Below are positions 35,365 through 44,292 of a DNA stretch of 44,951 bases, in pieces (within the stretch, counting starts at the first letter, position 1; each line of letters starts with the position of its first letter). Source of the DNA: Gammaproteobacteria bacterium. Its GTDB lineage: Bacteria; Pseudomonadota; Gammaproteobacteria; Arenicellales; Arenicellaceae. The stretch lies in NCBI GenBank assembly GCA_017854775.1, contig JAFMHC010000013.1:1-44951 (forward strand), in the 5' to 3' direction. The notes beneath the pieces were generated by a model. The model did not search any database. It was not told the origin of the DNA and saw only the letters and a program-made list of their open reading frames with translations. Position numbers and translations under genes: made by a program.

Positions 35365-36039
35365 TTAGTGGCCTTGGTTAGGAGCGGGGTGGTATAGAAT
35401 TTGCAATGTTTCGCAAGCAAAGCCCGATTGATCGTCAGTTTCGCAACCGCCGTTGAGACTATTAATTTGCTCGCCAAGAGTTTGCGCGTCATCAAAAACG
35501 CCAGGTCCGTGGGTGCGAACGAATAGTTGGTATTCCGCTTTTTTAGGAAAAACGAGTCCTTCTTGAGTGCCAAGTGGCATTACAGCATGGCTCAATTCGC
35601 CAACGCCTAAGCAAAAATTGAGATTAGCCTTTTCATTCGGCCCTACGATTACGGGGGCGGCCCACATGAGTGTACCGCGAGTTAATGGATTATCAAGGTC
35701 AGCCATTCCGCATTTTTGCCCATTTCCAAATGGATTTGGATTACTGCAGTTAGATGGCTCATTAAATATCATCCACCAAGTAGTGTTTACTCCTTGCACA
35801 ACCTTGGTGTTAGCAGTCAAACATGCGCCTGAATTTGTAATTTTTAGTTTGGACTTTGATTTTCGAACGGCTGATTGTGACGTAAGGTCCCAAAATTTAG
35901 CGGTTCGAATGTCGCGATTATGGCTATGCTTTGAATAGGAAAGGGAACTCAATTCGTCGCCTTGTGGTTGTTCGGCGACGGCACTTTGTAAAACGAACAG
36001 CGCGGTAAATGCGCATGCGACCTTAATAATAGTTTTCAT
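35365..36039 (-). CDS. Exported hypothetical protein, 224 aa
   Basis: The start is ATG 36039 (GGAG nine bases upstream); the frame is open five codons further. A signal peptide ends in SAVA. The mature chain has SGACLTANTKVVQGVNTTWW, then IFNEPSNCS, CGMADLDNP and WAAPVIVG, a pattern seen in uncharacterised secreted proteins in which a TVWWVVFN-like strand precedes N-C-S and C-G-x-x-D-L motifs. Cysteines are probably paired. It is preceded by promoter C, which has the same operators as promoter B, and followed by a strong terminator, so it is a single-gene member of the regulon. Confidence 0.7.
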   Translation of the reverse strand: MKTIIKVACAFTALFVLQSAVAEQPQGDELSSLSYSKHSHNRDIRTAKFWDLTSQSAVRKSKSKLKITNSGACLTANTKVVQGVNTTWWMIFNEPSNCSNPNPFGNGQKCGMADLDNPLTRGTLMWAAPVIVGPNEKANLNFCLGVGELSHAVMPLGTQEGLVFPKKAEYQLFVRTHGPGVFDDAQTLGEQINSLNGGCETDDQSGFACETLQILYHPAPNQGH

Positions 36040-36320
36040 CGTAAATTTCTCCAAATTGGTAAAATGTTTTAATTGAACACATGAGCGAGGCCGCGCCTTA
36101 TGTTTCGTTTCTTAATTGAAAATAGTTGCCATCATCGATGATTGAAGGTAATCCAAAACTTTACTCCCTGAAAAGTTCCATTTGATCGTTAAATCCCTAG
36201 CACCAGTAACATCTGCCTTCTCGGAACATTCTGGTTAAACTCCTTTTTAAAGACTAATGGCATAGCCTGTCCCTCTTAAACACATCCATTTTTATATGAA
36301 TTAAGGCAATTTAACAAAGC
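36040..36320 (-). other. Leader of the exported-protein gene
   Basis: About 300 transcribed bases lie between promoter C and the start at 36039. No ORF with a ribosome site is visible. Long leaders are shared with promoters B and D. Confidence 0.3.
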
Positions 36321-36406
36321 CCAAATAACGAACGATATCTAAGATGGATCAACTATAGGCAGTGATATTCATCTTGTCAATATATAAATAACGAACAATA
36401 TGTTAG
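36321..36406 (-). promoter_or_regulatory. Promoter C with two operators
   Basis: On the minus strand, TTGACA (36380-36375), a 17-base spacer and TATAGT (36357-36352) match promoter B. ATAACGAACAATATGTTAG (36388-36406) lies upstream and ATAACGAACGATATCTAA (36325-36342) downstream. The distances from each box equal those in promoter B within a few bases. Confidence 0.7.
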
Positions 36407-36850
36407 CTTTCTGTAACTCACTGGAGGGGGTTAATAAATACCAATCGATAGCTATCCGAATTGGCCCGTATCGGCCCCGACTGGAGGCATTAACGACCAT
36501 TTGAGATAGGTGAATTGCAATAGGCTGGATGTATAGCTGCGGCGGTTATGCAAGCAATTTTTAAGCTAACTAGGAATCACTATATCTAGTTTTGGGGGTA
36601 GATACAGTCGGCTACACATTCTCGATTATTCATCTGATTTTGCTGTCGATTAGAGTCGAAATTTGGTTGAAATACCTAGATAATTGAGCTCTTTGCAGCG
36701 TCAAATGGTAACTATTGCCATGTTACCTAAAAACGATAGTAATAATAACTGCGGGCTTATGTGGGAGAGCCGGGCACTACTATTTGATTAATTTTCTAAA
36801 GCTGTTAGCTGTTTACAAAGCTAGGGTACTTCGACTAGTAAAAAATCAAT
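36407..36850. other. Intergenic region, no gene seen
   Basis: About 440 bases between promoter C and the terminator of the NHL-protein gene. No open frame with a ribosome site, no repeat and no recognisable remnant was found. Confidence 0.35.
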
Positions 36851-36919
36851 TAATAAAAAGCCTAGACTTGATCTGAGCGAGAACGCTTTAACGGCCATCC
36901 CGCGATCAAATCAAGTCTA
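36851..36919 (-). terminator. Terminator of the NHL beta-propeller gene
   Basis: TAGACTTGA (36863-36871) and TCAAGTCTA (36911-36919) are perfect arms enclosing a 39-base structured loop. On the minus strand the stem is followed by GGC and TTTTTATTAATT. It lies about 80 bases after the stop at 36996. Confidence 0.6.
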
Positions 36920-36995
36920 AACCTAACGATTAATGCTCCAAACGAGCTAAGTTAACGTTAATGTTGGACCTCAAATATATTTGAGTTATACCCAA

Positions 36996-38273
36996 TTAAT
37001 TATGAGTATATGTTGGCTCGATCGTAATCGTGTCTGTAGCGAGCATAGTGCCTCCTCTATTGTTGGTCGCTCGATATGTGACGGTATATACCCTGTCTTC
37101 ATTGCTATAGTTTGTATTTCTGATTCGAAATTTTCTGTCATCGGTTCCATATCTTGCACCTCTTACATTCCGACTAACATCTATGTTTGGGTCATTGACT
37201 GTAATTGAAATCAATTCAACATCTGGATTGTTATCAACCGTATCATTTTCACTGATTACATCGATGGTTACCTTAGCAAATCTCTTTCTTTTTCCATTTG
37301 CTCTTTCTTTCTTAGCTGAAGAGGATATGAAAAAATTAGGTCTCGCTGTAAACATTAGGCCCCTTGGCTCCAAAAAGCCAAATTCTGATCCTGCCGCTGA
37401 CTCACTGAGGAACTCTCCTGTAATGCGATCGTAAACTAATACATTATTAGTATCATTGCTGACCACATAAAGGTTGCTATTGGTTCCACCAAACTCAATT
37501 GCTCTCGGATTTTTTAAACCGGCACTTCCTGTAGGCACGAAGTCATCGATATACTCGCCAGTTTGTCCATCATAGCGTTTGACGCTGCTGGTTCCTGCGC
37601 TTGAGGTATATAAGTTTCCGTCTGGCCCAAAAGACAGACCTATAGGTACGGTCAAGCCACCGCTGCCGGGAGCCACAAGATCCCGCTCATAGTTACCGGA
37701 CTCGACATCGTAGACCTGTATGCTATTGGTAAATCCGCTGGCGAAAAGAATCTTGCCAGCAAATTCAGGGTAGGGCGAGAAGATGGGCATGAAAGGCCCA
37801 TTTATGGGGCTATTACTTGGGTCAGCAAAAATGTCGATAAACGCGCCTGTTTGACCGTCAAATCTAAGATAACCATTTAAAATTAGATCGCCTACTATTA
37901 TGTACTTGCCATCAGGCGTCATTAGAGGCGCAGCCGGCTTGGTTAGTCCACCGCTTCCGGCTTTTATAAACTCGCCTAAGTACTCTCCGGTTATGCCGTC
38001 AAATCTTAAGACTGCTCCGGTGCTTTGAGCCGCGACAAATAAGTCGCCGTCAGTTCCAATAAATGACGCAAATGGCCCTGGCACCGATTGATCCAAAATG
38101 CCAAGGTACTTTCCAGTGTCCTCCTCAAATCGGTATATCTCATCAGTTGCTGAGCTGCTCAGGTAATACCATTGATCTTGCTCCGGCTGCGGATCATGCG
38201 TAGCGGCATTGGAATGAAATGTATAGCTCATTCCCATCGCTAAGACAAACATACTGATAACTCTATTTTTCAT
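36996..38273 (-). CDS. Exported NHL/six-bladed beta-propeller protein
   Basis: The start is ATG 38273, with AAGGAG seven bases upstream; the open frame reaches 38390 without support. After a signal peptide (ending SNA) come about six propeller repeats with the core RFDGxTGxYxxxF and GSGGLxxP, as in NHL and streptogramin-lyase-like propellers. The C-terminal 90 residues form a beta-sandwich (DVELISITVNDPN, YTVTYRATNNRGG). No catalytic residues can be named; such propellers bind ligands or partner proteins outside the inner membrane. It is divergent from the cytochrome-propeller operon and shares its operator motif. Confidence 0.75.
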   Translation of the reverse strand: MKNRVISMFVLAMGMSYTFHSNAATHDPQPEQDQWYYLSSSATDEIYRFEEDTGKYLGILDQSVPGPFASFIGTDGDLFVAAQSTGAVLRFDGITGEYLGEFIKAGSGGLTKPAAPLMTPDGKYIIVGDLILNGYLRFDGQTGAFIDIFADPSNSPINGPFMPIFSPYPEFAGKILFASGFTNSIQVYDVESGNYERDLVAPGSGGLTVPIGLSFGPDGNLYTSSAGTSSVKRYDGQTGEYIDDFVPTGSAGLKNPRAIEFGGTNSNLYVVSNDTNNVLVYDRITGEFLSESAAGSEFGFLEPRGLMFTARPNFFISSSAKKERANGKRKRFAKVTIDVISENDTVDNNPDVELISITVNDPNIDVSRNVRGARYGTDDRKFRIRNTNYSNEDRVYTVTYRATNNRGGTMLATDTITIEPTYTHN

Positions 38274-38398
38274 GTTGATTCTCCTTGAATCCCTGAGAAT
38301 GATTTCCCAAGGTTTATTGTGACTTGTTTTAGTGCGTCGTTTTATTGGTCCAACCCAATGCTTGAGCGGCCCCTTCCCCGACGTAAACAAGATATTTT

Positions 38399-38513
38399 AC
38401 TTCCTGTGAAAACACCTTAAGACTTCCTGTGAAAACACCCAAACACTTCCTGTGAAAACACCCCAAGACTTCCTGTGAAAACACCCTAAGACTTCCTGTG
38501 AAAACAACCTAAG
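38399..38513. repeat. Five 23-bp tandem repeats
   Basis: Units begin at 38399, 38422, 38445, 38468 and 38491, each exactly 23 bases. All share ACTTCCTGTGAAAACA; the last seven bases vary (for example CCTTAAG, CCCAAAC, CCCCAAG, CCCTAAG, ACCTAAG). There are no spacers, so it is not a CRISPR. If promoter D is correct, the array lies in the 5' leader of the NHL-protein mRNA, where the minus strand reads TGTTTTCACAGGAAGT with a Shine-Dalgarno-like AGGAAG in each unit. Confidence 0.95.
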
Positions 38514-38519
38514 AATATA

Positions 38520-38584
38520 GATCAACATTAGACGTTGATCGATATCTTAGGTACGCTTATACATTTCCAAAAAGGGCTTGTCAA
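38520..38584 (-). promoter_or_regulatory. Promoter D of the NHL-protein gene
   Basis: On the minus strand TTGACA (38584-38579), a 17-base spacer and TATAAG (38561-38556) form a promoter. CGATATCTTAG (38540-38550) downstream of the -10 matches the GATATCG half of the shared operator. An adjoining inverted repeat has GATCAAC / GTTGATC arms (38520-38526 and 38534-38540). Confidence 0.6.
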
Positions 38585-38645
38585 TCCATTTTTAATTGGG
38601 CGGTTAGGTGAAAAATAGGACACATAACTGTTTTTTAACTTCGTC

Positions 38646-38701
38646 TTGACATTACCTTCACCATGCATATACTTAGAAAGGTAATAGACGTTATCTATTA
38701 C
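38646..38701 (+). promoter_or_regulatory. Promoter E of the cytochrome-propeller operon with palindromic operator
   Basis: TTGACA (38646-38651), 16 bases, then TATACT (38668-38673). Just downstream lies a perfect inverted repeat with arms GTAATAGA and TCTATTAC around CGTTA (38681-38701), well placed to block transcription. It contains the CGTTATCTA half-site of promoter A. Confidence 0.7.
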
Positions 38702-38930
38702 ATTTTTTTAAAAAGGAATCGAAAACGTTGAGACAGCAATAATTAATTTTTTTGTAGGAAGAAGTTGAAGCTCAACATTGCAGTAACGATCGTGTTACCG
38801 CTTTTATTCGAAATCATTTTCAATCATCAGTTGTAGCAGCTATAAGGTTATTCTAAAGCCTTAGCTTTTGTCATACGCAGATATTCGTTTGCTCTGGCGG
38901 GCTATGACTCCAAAGGAAGGAGGTAGGTTT

Positions 38931-41492
38931 ATGTTTACATTTACATATGGAAGATCAGGGCAAAGATCACTCGGCTTAGGGGTATTAATATTATCTAGTT
39001 TGTTAGCTATTAATACTAGTTTTGCAAATGGAGGTCAGGGTGGAGCAGGCTCAAACGATCTGAAATCAACAACATCTGGCCCGATAGTATTATCAAACGA
39101 TGGCAAGTATTTGTGGTCAGTGGTTCCTGATCTAGACGTGGTGACTGTGGTGCGCACCGCTACCAACGAGGTAGTATCTACAATAGGGGTAGAAGATCGC
39201 CCGACAAGTATTTCGATTACGCCTAATGGCAAGCGTGTCTTTGTTACTAATACCGCCAGCAATTCGGTTACTGTAATTAAGGTTACAAAGGCGAGTCAGC
39301 ATCAATTTAAAGCCAAGGTTGTTCGTAGAGCTGGGGTTCAAGGCAATATTACAACCGGCTCCGAGCCACAAAGCGTTGTAGTATCACCAGATGGTAAGCG
39401 AGTCTTCGTAGCTAATAGCGGCCAAGATACTATTACGGTGATTGATGCTAAAAGTCTTCGTAATCTTGGCAGTGTCGATTTGGCTAAGAGTAGCTGTAAT
39501 GTTGGCGACAAGGAGCGCCACTTTCAACCTAGAGGTTTAGCGGTTACTGCTGATAGCAAGCATTTGTATGTAGGAAGGTTTCTTTCGTTTACGGCGGAAG
39601 GTGGCACGCAACGAGACGACATGGGCAAAGAGGGCGTAGTTTGTCGTCTTGACATTGATACGTATTCGCAGTCCATGAGTGATTATAGAGCCAGCCACGC
39701 GATAAAAATGCAATCAACTAATAGTGGCTTTCTTGATAAGAGCGGCAACGAAACTTATGCGTTTCCAAACCAGTTACAAAGCATCGTAATTCGAGATGGC
39801 AAAGCCTATCTACCTAATATTGCTGCTTCGCCAACTGGCCCTCAAAGGTTCAATAATAACACTCAAGCCTATGTCAATTGGATTGACGGAATTGGCAGTA
39901 CTGAGAGTGACGCAGGCTATCTAAACTTACATGTTGGTGGGCAAGATCCTGTGCCAGGAGCACAAGAGCTATATTTCGCCAACCCATGGGGTATCGCGTT
40001 CACCAATGACTCAGGCGAAGGAGATGCCTATGTTATTTCGGCGGGCAGTGATTTGTTAGTGAAGCTTAGCGTTTCAGCAAATGGTAATTTAGCTTTCCCT
40101 ATTGATGAAGATACAGTTCAATATATCGATCTGAACAATCCAGATAATACCGATACTGCTGGCATGAATGCCGGTAAAAACCCGTTGGGAGTGGTCATCA
40201 ATGATGCCGGAACGATGGCTTACACGATGAACTATATATCGAGAAATATTTCGGTAATTGATCTTACTCAAGGACGAGTCAACAAGGTTATTTCAGTAGC
40301 CGATCTGCCAGAACCTGGGTCACAAGAAGAGCAACTTTTGGTTGGCGCTGAAATGTTTTTTACATCTAGAGGTAATTTCTTTAGACCAGAAGGCGCCAAG
40401 GGTTCTAGCCGCGATAGACTTTCAGACAAAGGGCGACAAAATTGTGCGAGTTGCCACGCTGACGGACTGACCGATGGAATAATTTGGCAGTTTGCCTCTG
40501 GCCCAAGGAAAACCCTAGCTGTTAATGGTACTTTTAATCCTAAAGATATCACCGACCAAAAAATAATCAATGCGACAGCCGTATTTGATGAAGTATATGA
40601 TGCTGATTTCAATACTCGGTTAGTTTCTAGTATTGGGATATTAGATTCTCCTACGACTTGCGTAGAACAGCCACCAGTAACTGGTATAACAGAGAGTATC
40701 TTTACTCCAAACGCTGGATTGATTTTGGGTGAGGATGGCGATTTTGAATTTGCTCCATGCGTAATGAATCAGTTTGCTACGCCAAATGAAGGTCGGCCAC
40801 AGCCATATGTTCAATTGCACGGTAGTGATGTTTTAGTTGGCGCTCACGATGCACTTGTTGAATGGCAGAGAATTTCGGTTAGAACACCTAACAAGCCGAT
40901 GACCAAACGGGAATTGGTTGCGTTGGGAGCGAGCCCTGTTGGCGGAGCAAGCGAAATAAAGGCTGACGTAGGGCGTAGAATTTTTGCCTTTGCTGGATGT
41001 CAGGAATGTCACAATGGTGGTAATTGGACTAGTAGTACAAAGGATTTTGTATCACCGCCAGACCCTTCTGAAATTTCTAGTGAGGTAGGCGCAAGCAACT
41101 CAAATCAGGCTCAAGTTTTACATCGATTCTTAAAGGATATTGGATCTTATGGCTTGAATGTTGCCGGTGGAGGAAAAGATATAATTGGATTTCCTCAAAT
41201 TGGCGGAATAGAGAAGGATACTAATGGTAATGATGCCTTAGGCTTTGATTACAACGGCGACGGTAAAGGAAGTGGGTTCAACGTATCTTCAATACTTGGC
41301 TCATATAGCGTGCAACCGTATTATCATAACGGTGCATGCGAAACCTTAGAGTGTGTAGTGTCCGATGTAAGCCATCGCACGGCTGGTCTGAAAGATGGCC
41401 GAGTAGATATATTGGAGCGGGACCAAGCAAGGAAGCTGCTAGTAAATTTTCTTGAGTCGATTGATGAGACCACCAAAATCTTTCCGAGATAG
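38931..41492 (+). CDS. Exported YVTN beta-propeller fused to a diheme cytochrome c peroxidase-like domain
   Basis: ATG 38931 has AAGGAGG seven bases upstream, and a signal peptide follows (ending TSFA). Residues about 40-460 form a YVTN-type seven-bladed propeller (VEDRPTSISITPNGKRVFVT, SVVVSPDGKRVFVANSGQ). The C-terminal part holds two heme c sites, C505-A-S-C508-H509 and C690-Q-E-C693-H694, in a MauG/cytochrome c peroxidase-like context. It would work in the periplasm as a redox protein, as oxidase or peroxidase, or as electron donor. It heads a plus-strand operon with GloA, an HbpS-like protein, an acyl-CoA ligase and an MFS transporter. Confidence 0.85.
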   Translation: MFTFTYGRSGQRSLGLGVLILSSLLAINTSFANGGQGGAGSNDLKSTTSGPIVLSNDGKYLWSVVPDLDVVTVVRTATNEVVSTIGVEDRPTSISITPNGKRVFVTNTASNSVTVIKVTKASQHQFKAKVVRRAGVQGNITTGSEPQSVVVSPDGKRVFVANSGQDTITVIDAKSLRNLGSVDLAKSSCNVGDKERHFQPRGLAVTADSKHLYVGRFLSFTAEGGTQRDDMGKEGVVCRLDIDTYSQSMSDYRASHAIKMQSTNSGFLDKSGNETYAFPNQLQSIVIRDGKAYLPNIAASPTGPQRFNNNTQAYVNWIDGIGSTESDAGYLNLHVGGQDPVPGAQELYFANPWGIAFTNDSGEGDAYVISAGSDLLVKLSVSANGNLAFPIDEDTVQYIDLNNPDNTDTAGMNAGKNPLGVVINDAGTMAYTMNYISRNISVIDLTQGRVNKVISVADLPEPGSQEEQLLVGAEMFFTSRGNFFRPEGAKGSSRDRLSDKGRQNCASCHADGLTDGIIWQFASGPRKTLAVNGTFNPKDITDQKIINATAVFDEVYDADFNTRLVSSIGILDSPTTCVEQPPVTGITESIFTPNAGLILGEDGDFEFAPCVMNQFATPNEGRPQPYVQLHGSDVLVGAHDALVEWQRISVRTPNKPMTKRELVALGASPVGGASEIKADVGRRIFAFAGCQECHNGGNWTSSTKDFVSPPDPSEISSEVGASNSNQAQVLHRFLKDIGSYGLNVAGGGKDIIGFPQIGGIEKDTNGNDALGFDYNGDGKGSGFNVSSILGSYSVQPYYHNGACETLECVVSDVSHRTAGLKDGRVDILERDQARKLLVNFLESIDETTKIFPR

Positions 41493-41519
41493 GTAGTCTT
41501 TAGAGATACTTAAGTAGTG

Positions 41520-41606
41520 TTGGCGGCCAGATACTAATCTATCTGGTCGCCAATTCTAGCTTCTACTAGTGAATATAATTTGAATTGATTTTATTGGCGG
41601 CCAGAT
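41520..41606 (+). repeat. Three copies of a 13-14-bp element able to form alternative hairpins
   Basis: TTGGCGGCCAGATA at 41520-41533 pairs with its inverted copy at 41540-41553 (one G-T pair, 6-base loop). A third, direct copy TTGGCGGCCAGAT at 41594-41606 can pair with the same inverted copy. The two stems exclude each other. The first is a strong stem but lacks a T-run. It sits between the cytochrome gene and gloA. Confidence 0.75.
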
Positions 41607-41656
41607 GTTCTGTATTAATTGACAGGCGCCGCCATGGAGTCGGATGGAAGGGTTAC

Positions 41657-42055
41657 ATGAGAAGAATACTTCACACCATGATTCGAGTGGGAAATATGGC
41701 TGATTCAATTGCTTTTTATACTGATGTTATGGGTATGAAATTGCAGAGAAAATTTATCCAAGAGGAAGCGGGCTATGAGCTTGCTTTTGTTGGTTATGAA
41801 GAGGAAGAAAATGGGTTTGTAATTGAGCTCACACACAATTTTGGCGTATCTGAATATGACTTAGGCGATGGCTATGGACATATCGCGATAGCGGTAGACG
41901 ATTGTTATCAGGCTTGTGAGAGGATAAGAGAGAAAGGCGGTGAAATAATACGCGATGCAGGACCATTGAAAGGCGGTGAGGAAATCATCGCTTTTGTAAA
42001 AGACGTAGATGGATACAAAATTGAGTTAATAGAACGACCTAAGCACTGGTTTTAA
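41657..42055 (+). CDS. gloA: Lactoylglutathione lyase (glyoxalase I)
   Basis: I start at ATG 41657 (GGAAGGG upstream); the frame is open 24 codons further. The 132-residue protein has all four metal ligands of GloA: His6 in ILHTMIRVG, Glu in VIELTHN, His in GYGHIAIAVDD and Glu in YKIELIE. It converts the methylglyoxal-glutathione adduct to lactoylglutathione in the cytoplasm. Its place among transport, ligase and cytochrome genes suggests protection against a reactive aldehyde made by the pathway. It differs from the 27548 homologue, which lacks the first His. Confidence 0.88.
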   Translation: MRRILHTMIRVGNMADSIAFYTDVMGMKLQRKFIQEEAGYELAFVGYEEEENGFVIELTHNFGVSEYDLGDGYGHIAIAVDDCYQACERIREKGGEIIRDAGPLKGGEEIIAFVKDVDGYKIELIERPKHWF

Positions 42056-42096
42056 TCGGGCAGGCTAGTTAGTTTTTTGGAATACAGGAGTAGGAA

Positions 42097-42597
42097 ATGA
42101 AGATAATTAAATTAGTGGTTGGACTGGCGTGTTTGACGATTCCTTATACGGTAAGTGCGAACAGTCTATCATTAGACTCGGCGCTAGAAGGCGCGGTGGC
42201 GGCTTTGCAGAGCTGTGAAAAATCAGGATACAAAGTATCAGTCACGGTTGTGGATATGAATGGCAACAAGAAGGTTGTGTTGAAAGGTGATGGAAGTACT
42301 ATTCATACTAAAGACACATCTTACAGAAAGGCCTACACCCTGGTGACATTAGGCCCCATATTCAATCTGAAAAACGGTTCTGAAGTGGCTGACCTAGTAG
42401 CAAAAAGTCCGTCAAAAGATGCCTTTCTTACGGTGCCTAATATTACCCCCCTATCTGGCTCTGTTGGTATATATATCAATGATGAGATGGTAGCCGCTAT
42501 TGGTGTAGGCGGTGCGCCTGGTGGGGCTAAGGATCAAGAGTGTGCCCAAGTAGGCGCCAATAAAATCATGGATAGAAAAATTGTAGATAGAGACTAG
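42097..42597 (+). CDS. Exported HbpS/GlcG-family protein
   Basis: ATG is preceded by AGGAG. A signal peptide ends in VSA. The body follows the heme-binding HbpS/GlcG/PduO C-terminal family: SLDSALEGAVAALQSCEKSG, VTVVDMNGNKKVVLKGDG, SYRKAYTLVTLG and GGVGGAPGG-like AIGVGGAPGGAKDQECA near the C-terminus. Some members bind heme or help cobalamin-linked enzymes; many are unassigned. Export and the neighbouring diheme cytochrome make a heme or small-molecule-binding periplasmic role plausible. Confidence 0.8.
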   Translation: MKIIKLVVGLACLTIPYTVSANSLSLDSALEGAVAALQSCEKSGYKVSVTVVDMNGNKKVVLKGDGSTIHTKDTSYRKAYTLVTLGPIFNLKNGSEVADLVAKSPSKDAFLTVPNITPLSGSVGIYINDEMVAAIGVGGAPGGAKDQECAQVGANKIMDRKIVDRD

Positions 42598-42646
42598 CTA
42601 GCTAAATTTAATATCGTCGACGAAATGAAATATTCTAAGGTTGTTT

Positions 42647-44287
42647 ATGAAGTTAGTTAATAGAGACACGCATTGTTTTCAAGAATTATCGCCACTGACG
42701 TTTCTTGAAAGGAGTGCTAAGGTTTATTCTTCTGGGGTTGCCGTAGTGCATTCTGGTGGCGAGGTTAGTTACCAAGAGTTATTGCATAGATGCCGATGTT
42801 TATCATCAGGCCTAAAGGAAATGGGCGTCGGAGATGGCGATCGAGTAGCACTAATTTTGCATAATGGCTTGGCAGCGATTGAGAGTCATTTTGCGGTTCC
42901 TAGCGCTGGGGGTATCATTGTGTCTCTGAACCCAAAGATCGATTCCCAGGCGATATCAAAACAGTTGACGTTTTGCGACGCTAAAATATTGATCATAAGT
43001 GAAGAATTTGTACATTCTTTTGGTTCTTTATTTTCCGCCTTGATCGAAAAAGGAGTACAAATAATCGTTGTTGGGCTAGCTAAAAAAGGTACTGATGAGC
43101 AGTTGATCGACTACGAAGCTTTGCTAGCGAAGCAAGTTGGCGACACGCATTTGGATGCGTTCATTGTAAACGAGATGAGCAGCATTGCGATCAACTTCAC
43201 ATCTGGTACAACTGGCGAGCCGAAAGGCGTTGAATATAGTCATAGAGCAGCGTACCTGCACGCGATTGGACAAGTCTTAATGATGAATCTAACAAGAGAC
43301 TCTTGTTATTTCTGGACTCTACCAATGTTTCACGTGAATGGATGGGGGCATATGTGGGCATGCATTGCCACAGGCGCATGCCAGTTTCTACTGGATGAGT
43401 CTGAACTGAATAATATTGAACACACGTTTAAACGAATGGTGAATTCAAATGCTACCCACATAGCCGGCGCACCGAGATTGGTGAAATCAATTGCCGATCA
43501 TGCTGCTGATAAGAATGAGCTTAAAGGGCTTACTATACTAACCGGCGGCGCAGCTCCTACACCAAGTCTGATTGAACAAATGCTGGATTTAGAATTTAAC
43601 TTAGTACACCAGTACGGTTTGAGTGAGACCTGTGGGCCTCTTCTTTTTTGTGAAGAGGGTAAGCAATGGAATAAGTTGACGAAGGAAAAGTTAGTTGCAA
43701 AGAAGCTTAGGCAAGGGGTGCCAGCTATTCATGCCGGTAACGGGGTTCGAGTAGTTGACGAGCATATGAAAGATATACCTAGTGATGGCTCCAGTATTGG
43801 TGAAATAGTCATTAGAGGTAATACTGTTGCTAAAGGCTATTATAAAAATAAGGTAGCGACGGATACTGCATTTGTTGACGGTTGGTTTCATACTGGCGAC
43901 ATGGCTGTAGTTCATGATGATAGTTACATTGAAATTAAGGATCGTTTGAAAGACCTGATTTACGTTGAAACGGACTATGGGTGGGAGAACATTTCTTCAA
44001 TCGAAATTGAAAACACGATTAGCAGTCATGAGGACGTCAATGATGTCGCCGTTGTGGGAGTCAAGTTGGGAGAAGGCGGTGAATGTCTAGTTGCATTCTT
44101 AGAGCTTAAAAGCGCTGGAGAGAGTATTGCCACTGAGTTGGATGAATTTTGTCGTGAAAAATTACCCGACTTCAAGGTTCCCAAATATTATTTCAATATG
44201 ACTTTACCTAAGACGGCGACAGGTAAGGTGCGTAAAAATCTATTAGTAGATGAAGCTAGAAAAAGGATTTTAAACGAGGACAGTTGA
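42647..44287 (+). CDS. AMP-dependent acyl-CoA synthetase (DmdB/medium-chain ligase-like)
   Basis: ATG 42647 has TAAGG six bases upstream; TTG 42641 is an alternative. Adenylate-forming motifs are present: INFTSGTTGEPKGVEYSH (phosphate loop), LPMFHVNGWG, HQYGLSETCGP and GWFHTGDMAV, then IEIKDRLKDLIYVETDYGWE and PKTATGKVRKN with the catalytic lysine. FHVNGW and a MxHxNGW-like core recall medium-chain and methylthiopropionate ligases. It makes acyl-AMP and probably the CoA thioester of a carboxylic acid in the cytoplasm. Substrate is not readable. An unusual feature is the aspartate-tyrosine-glycine where E-x-I-S usually has GGE. Confidence 0.88.
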   Translation: MKLVNRDTHCFQELSPLTFLERSAKVYSSGVAVVHSGGEVSYQELLHRCRCLSSGLKEMGVGDGDRVALILHNGLAAIESHFAVPSAGGIIVSLNPKIDSQAISKQLTFCDAKILIISEEFVHSFGSLFSALIEKGVQIIVVGLAKKGTDEQLIDYEALLAKQVGDTHLDAFIVNEMSSIAINFTSGTTGEPKGVEYSHRAAYLHAIGQVLMMNLTRDSCYFWTLPMFHVNGWGHMWACIATGACQFLLDESELNNIEHTFKRMVNSNATHIAGAPRLVKSIADHAADKNELKGLTILTGGAAPTPSLIEQMLDLEFNLVHQYGLSETCGPLLFCEEGKQWNKLTKEKLVAKKLRQGVPAIHAGNGVRVVDEHMKDIPSDGSSIGEIVIRGNTVAKGYYKNKVATDTAFVDGWFHTGDMAVVHDDSYIEIKDRLKDLIYVETDYGWENISSIEIENTISSHEDVNDVAVVGVKLGEGGECLVAFLELKSAGESIATELDEFCREKLPDFKVPKYYFNMTLPKTATGKVRKNLLVDEARKRILNEDS

Positions 44288-44292
44288 ACCGT

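Noticed and set aside
38399-38513. CRISPR array or plasmid-type iterons
   Set aside because: Units are contiguous without spacers, and there are no cas, rep or origin features nearby.
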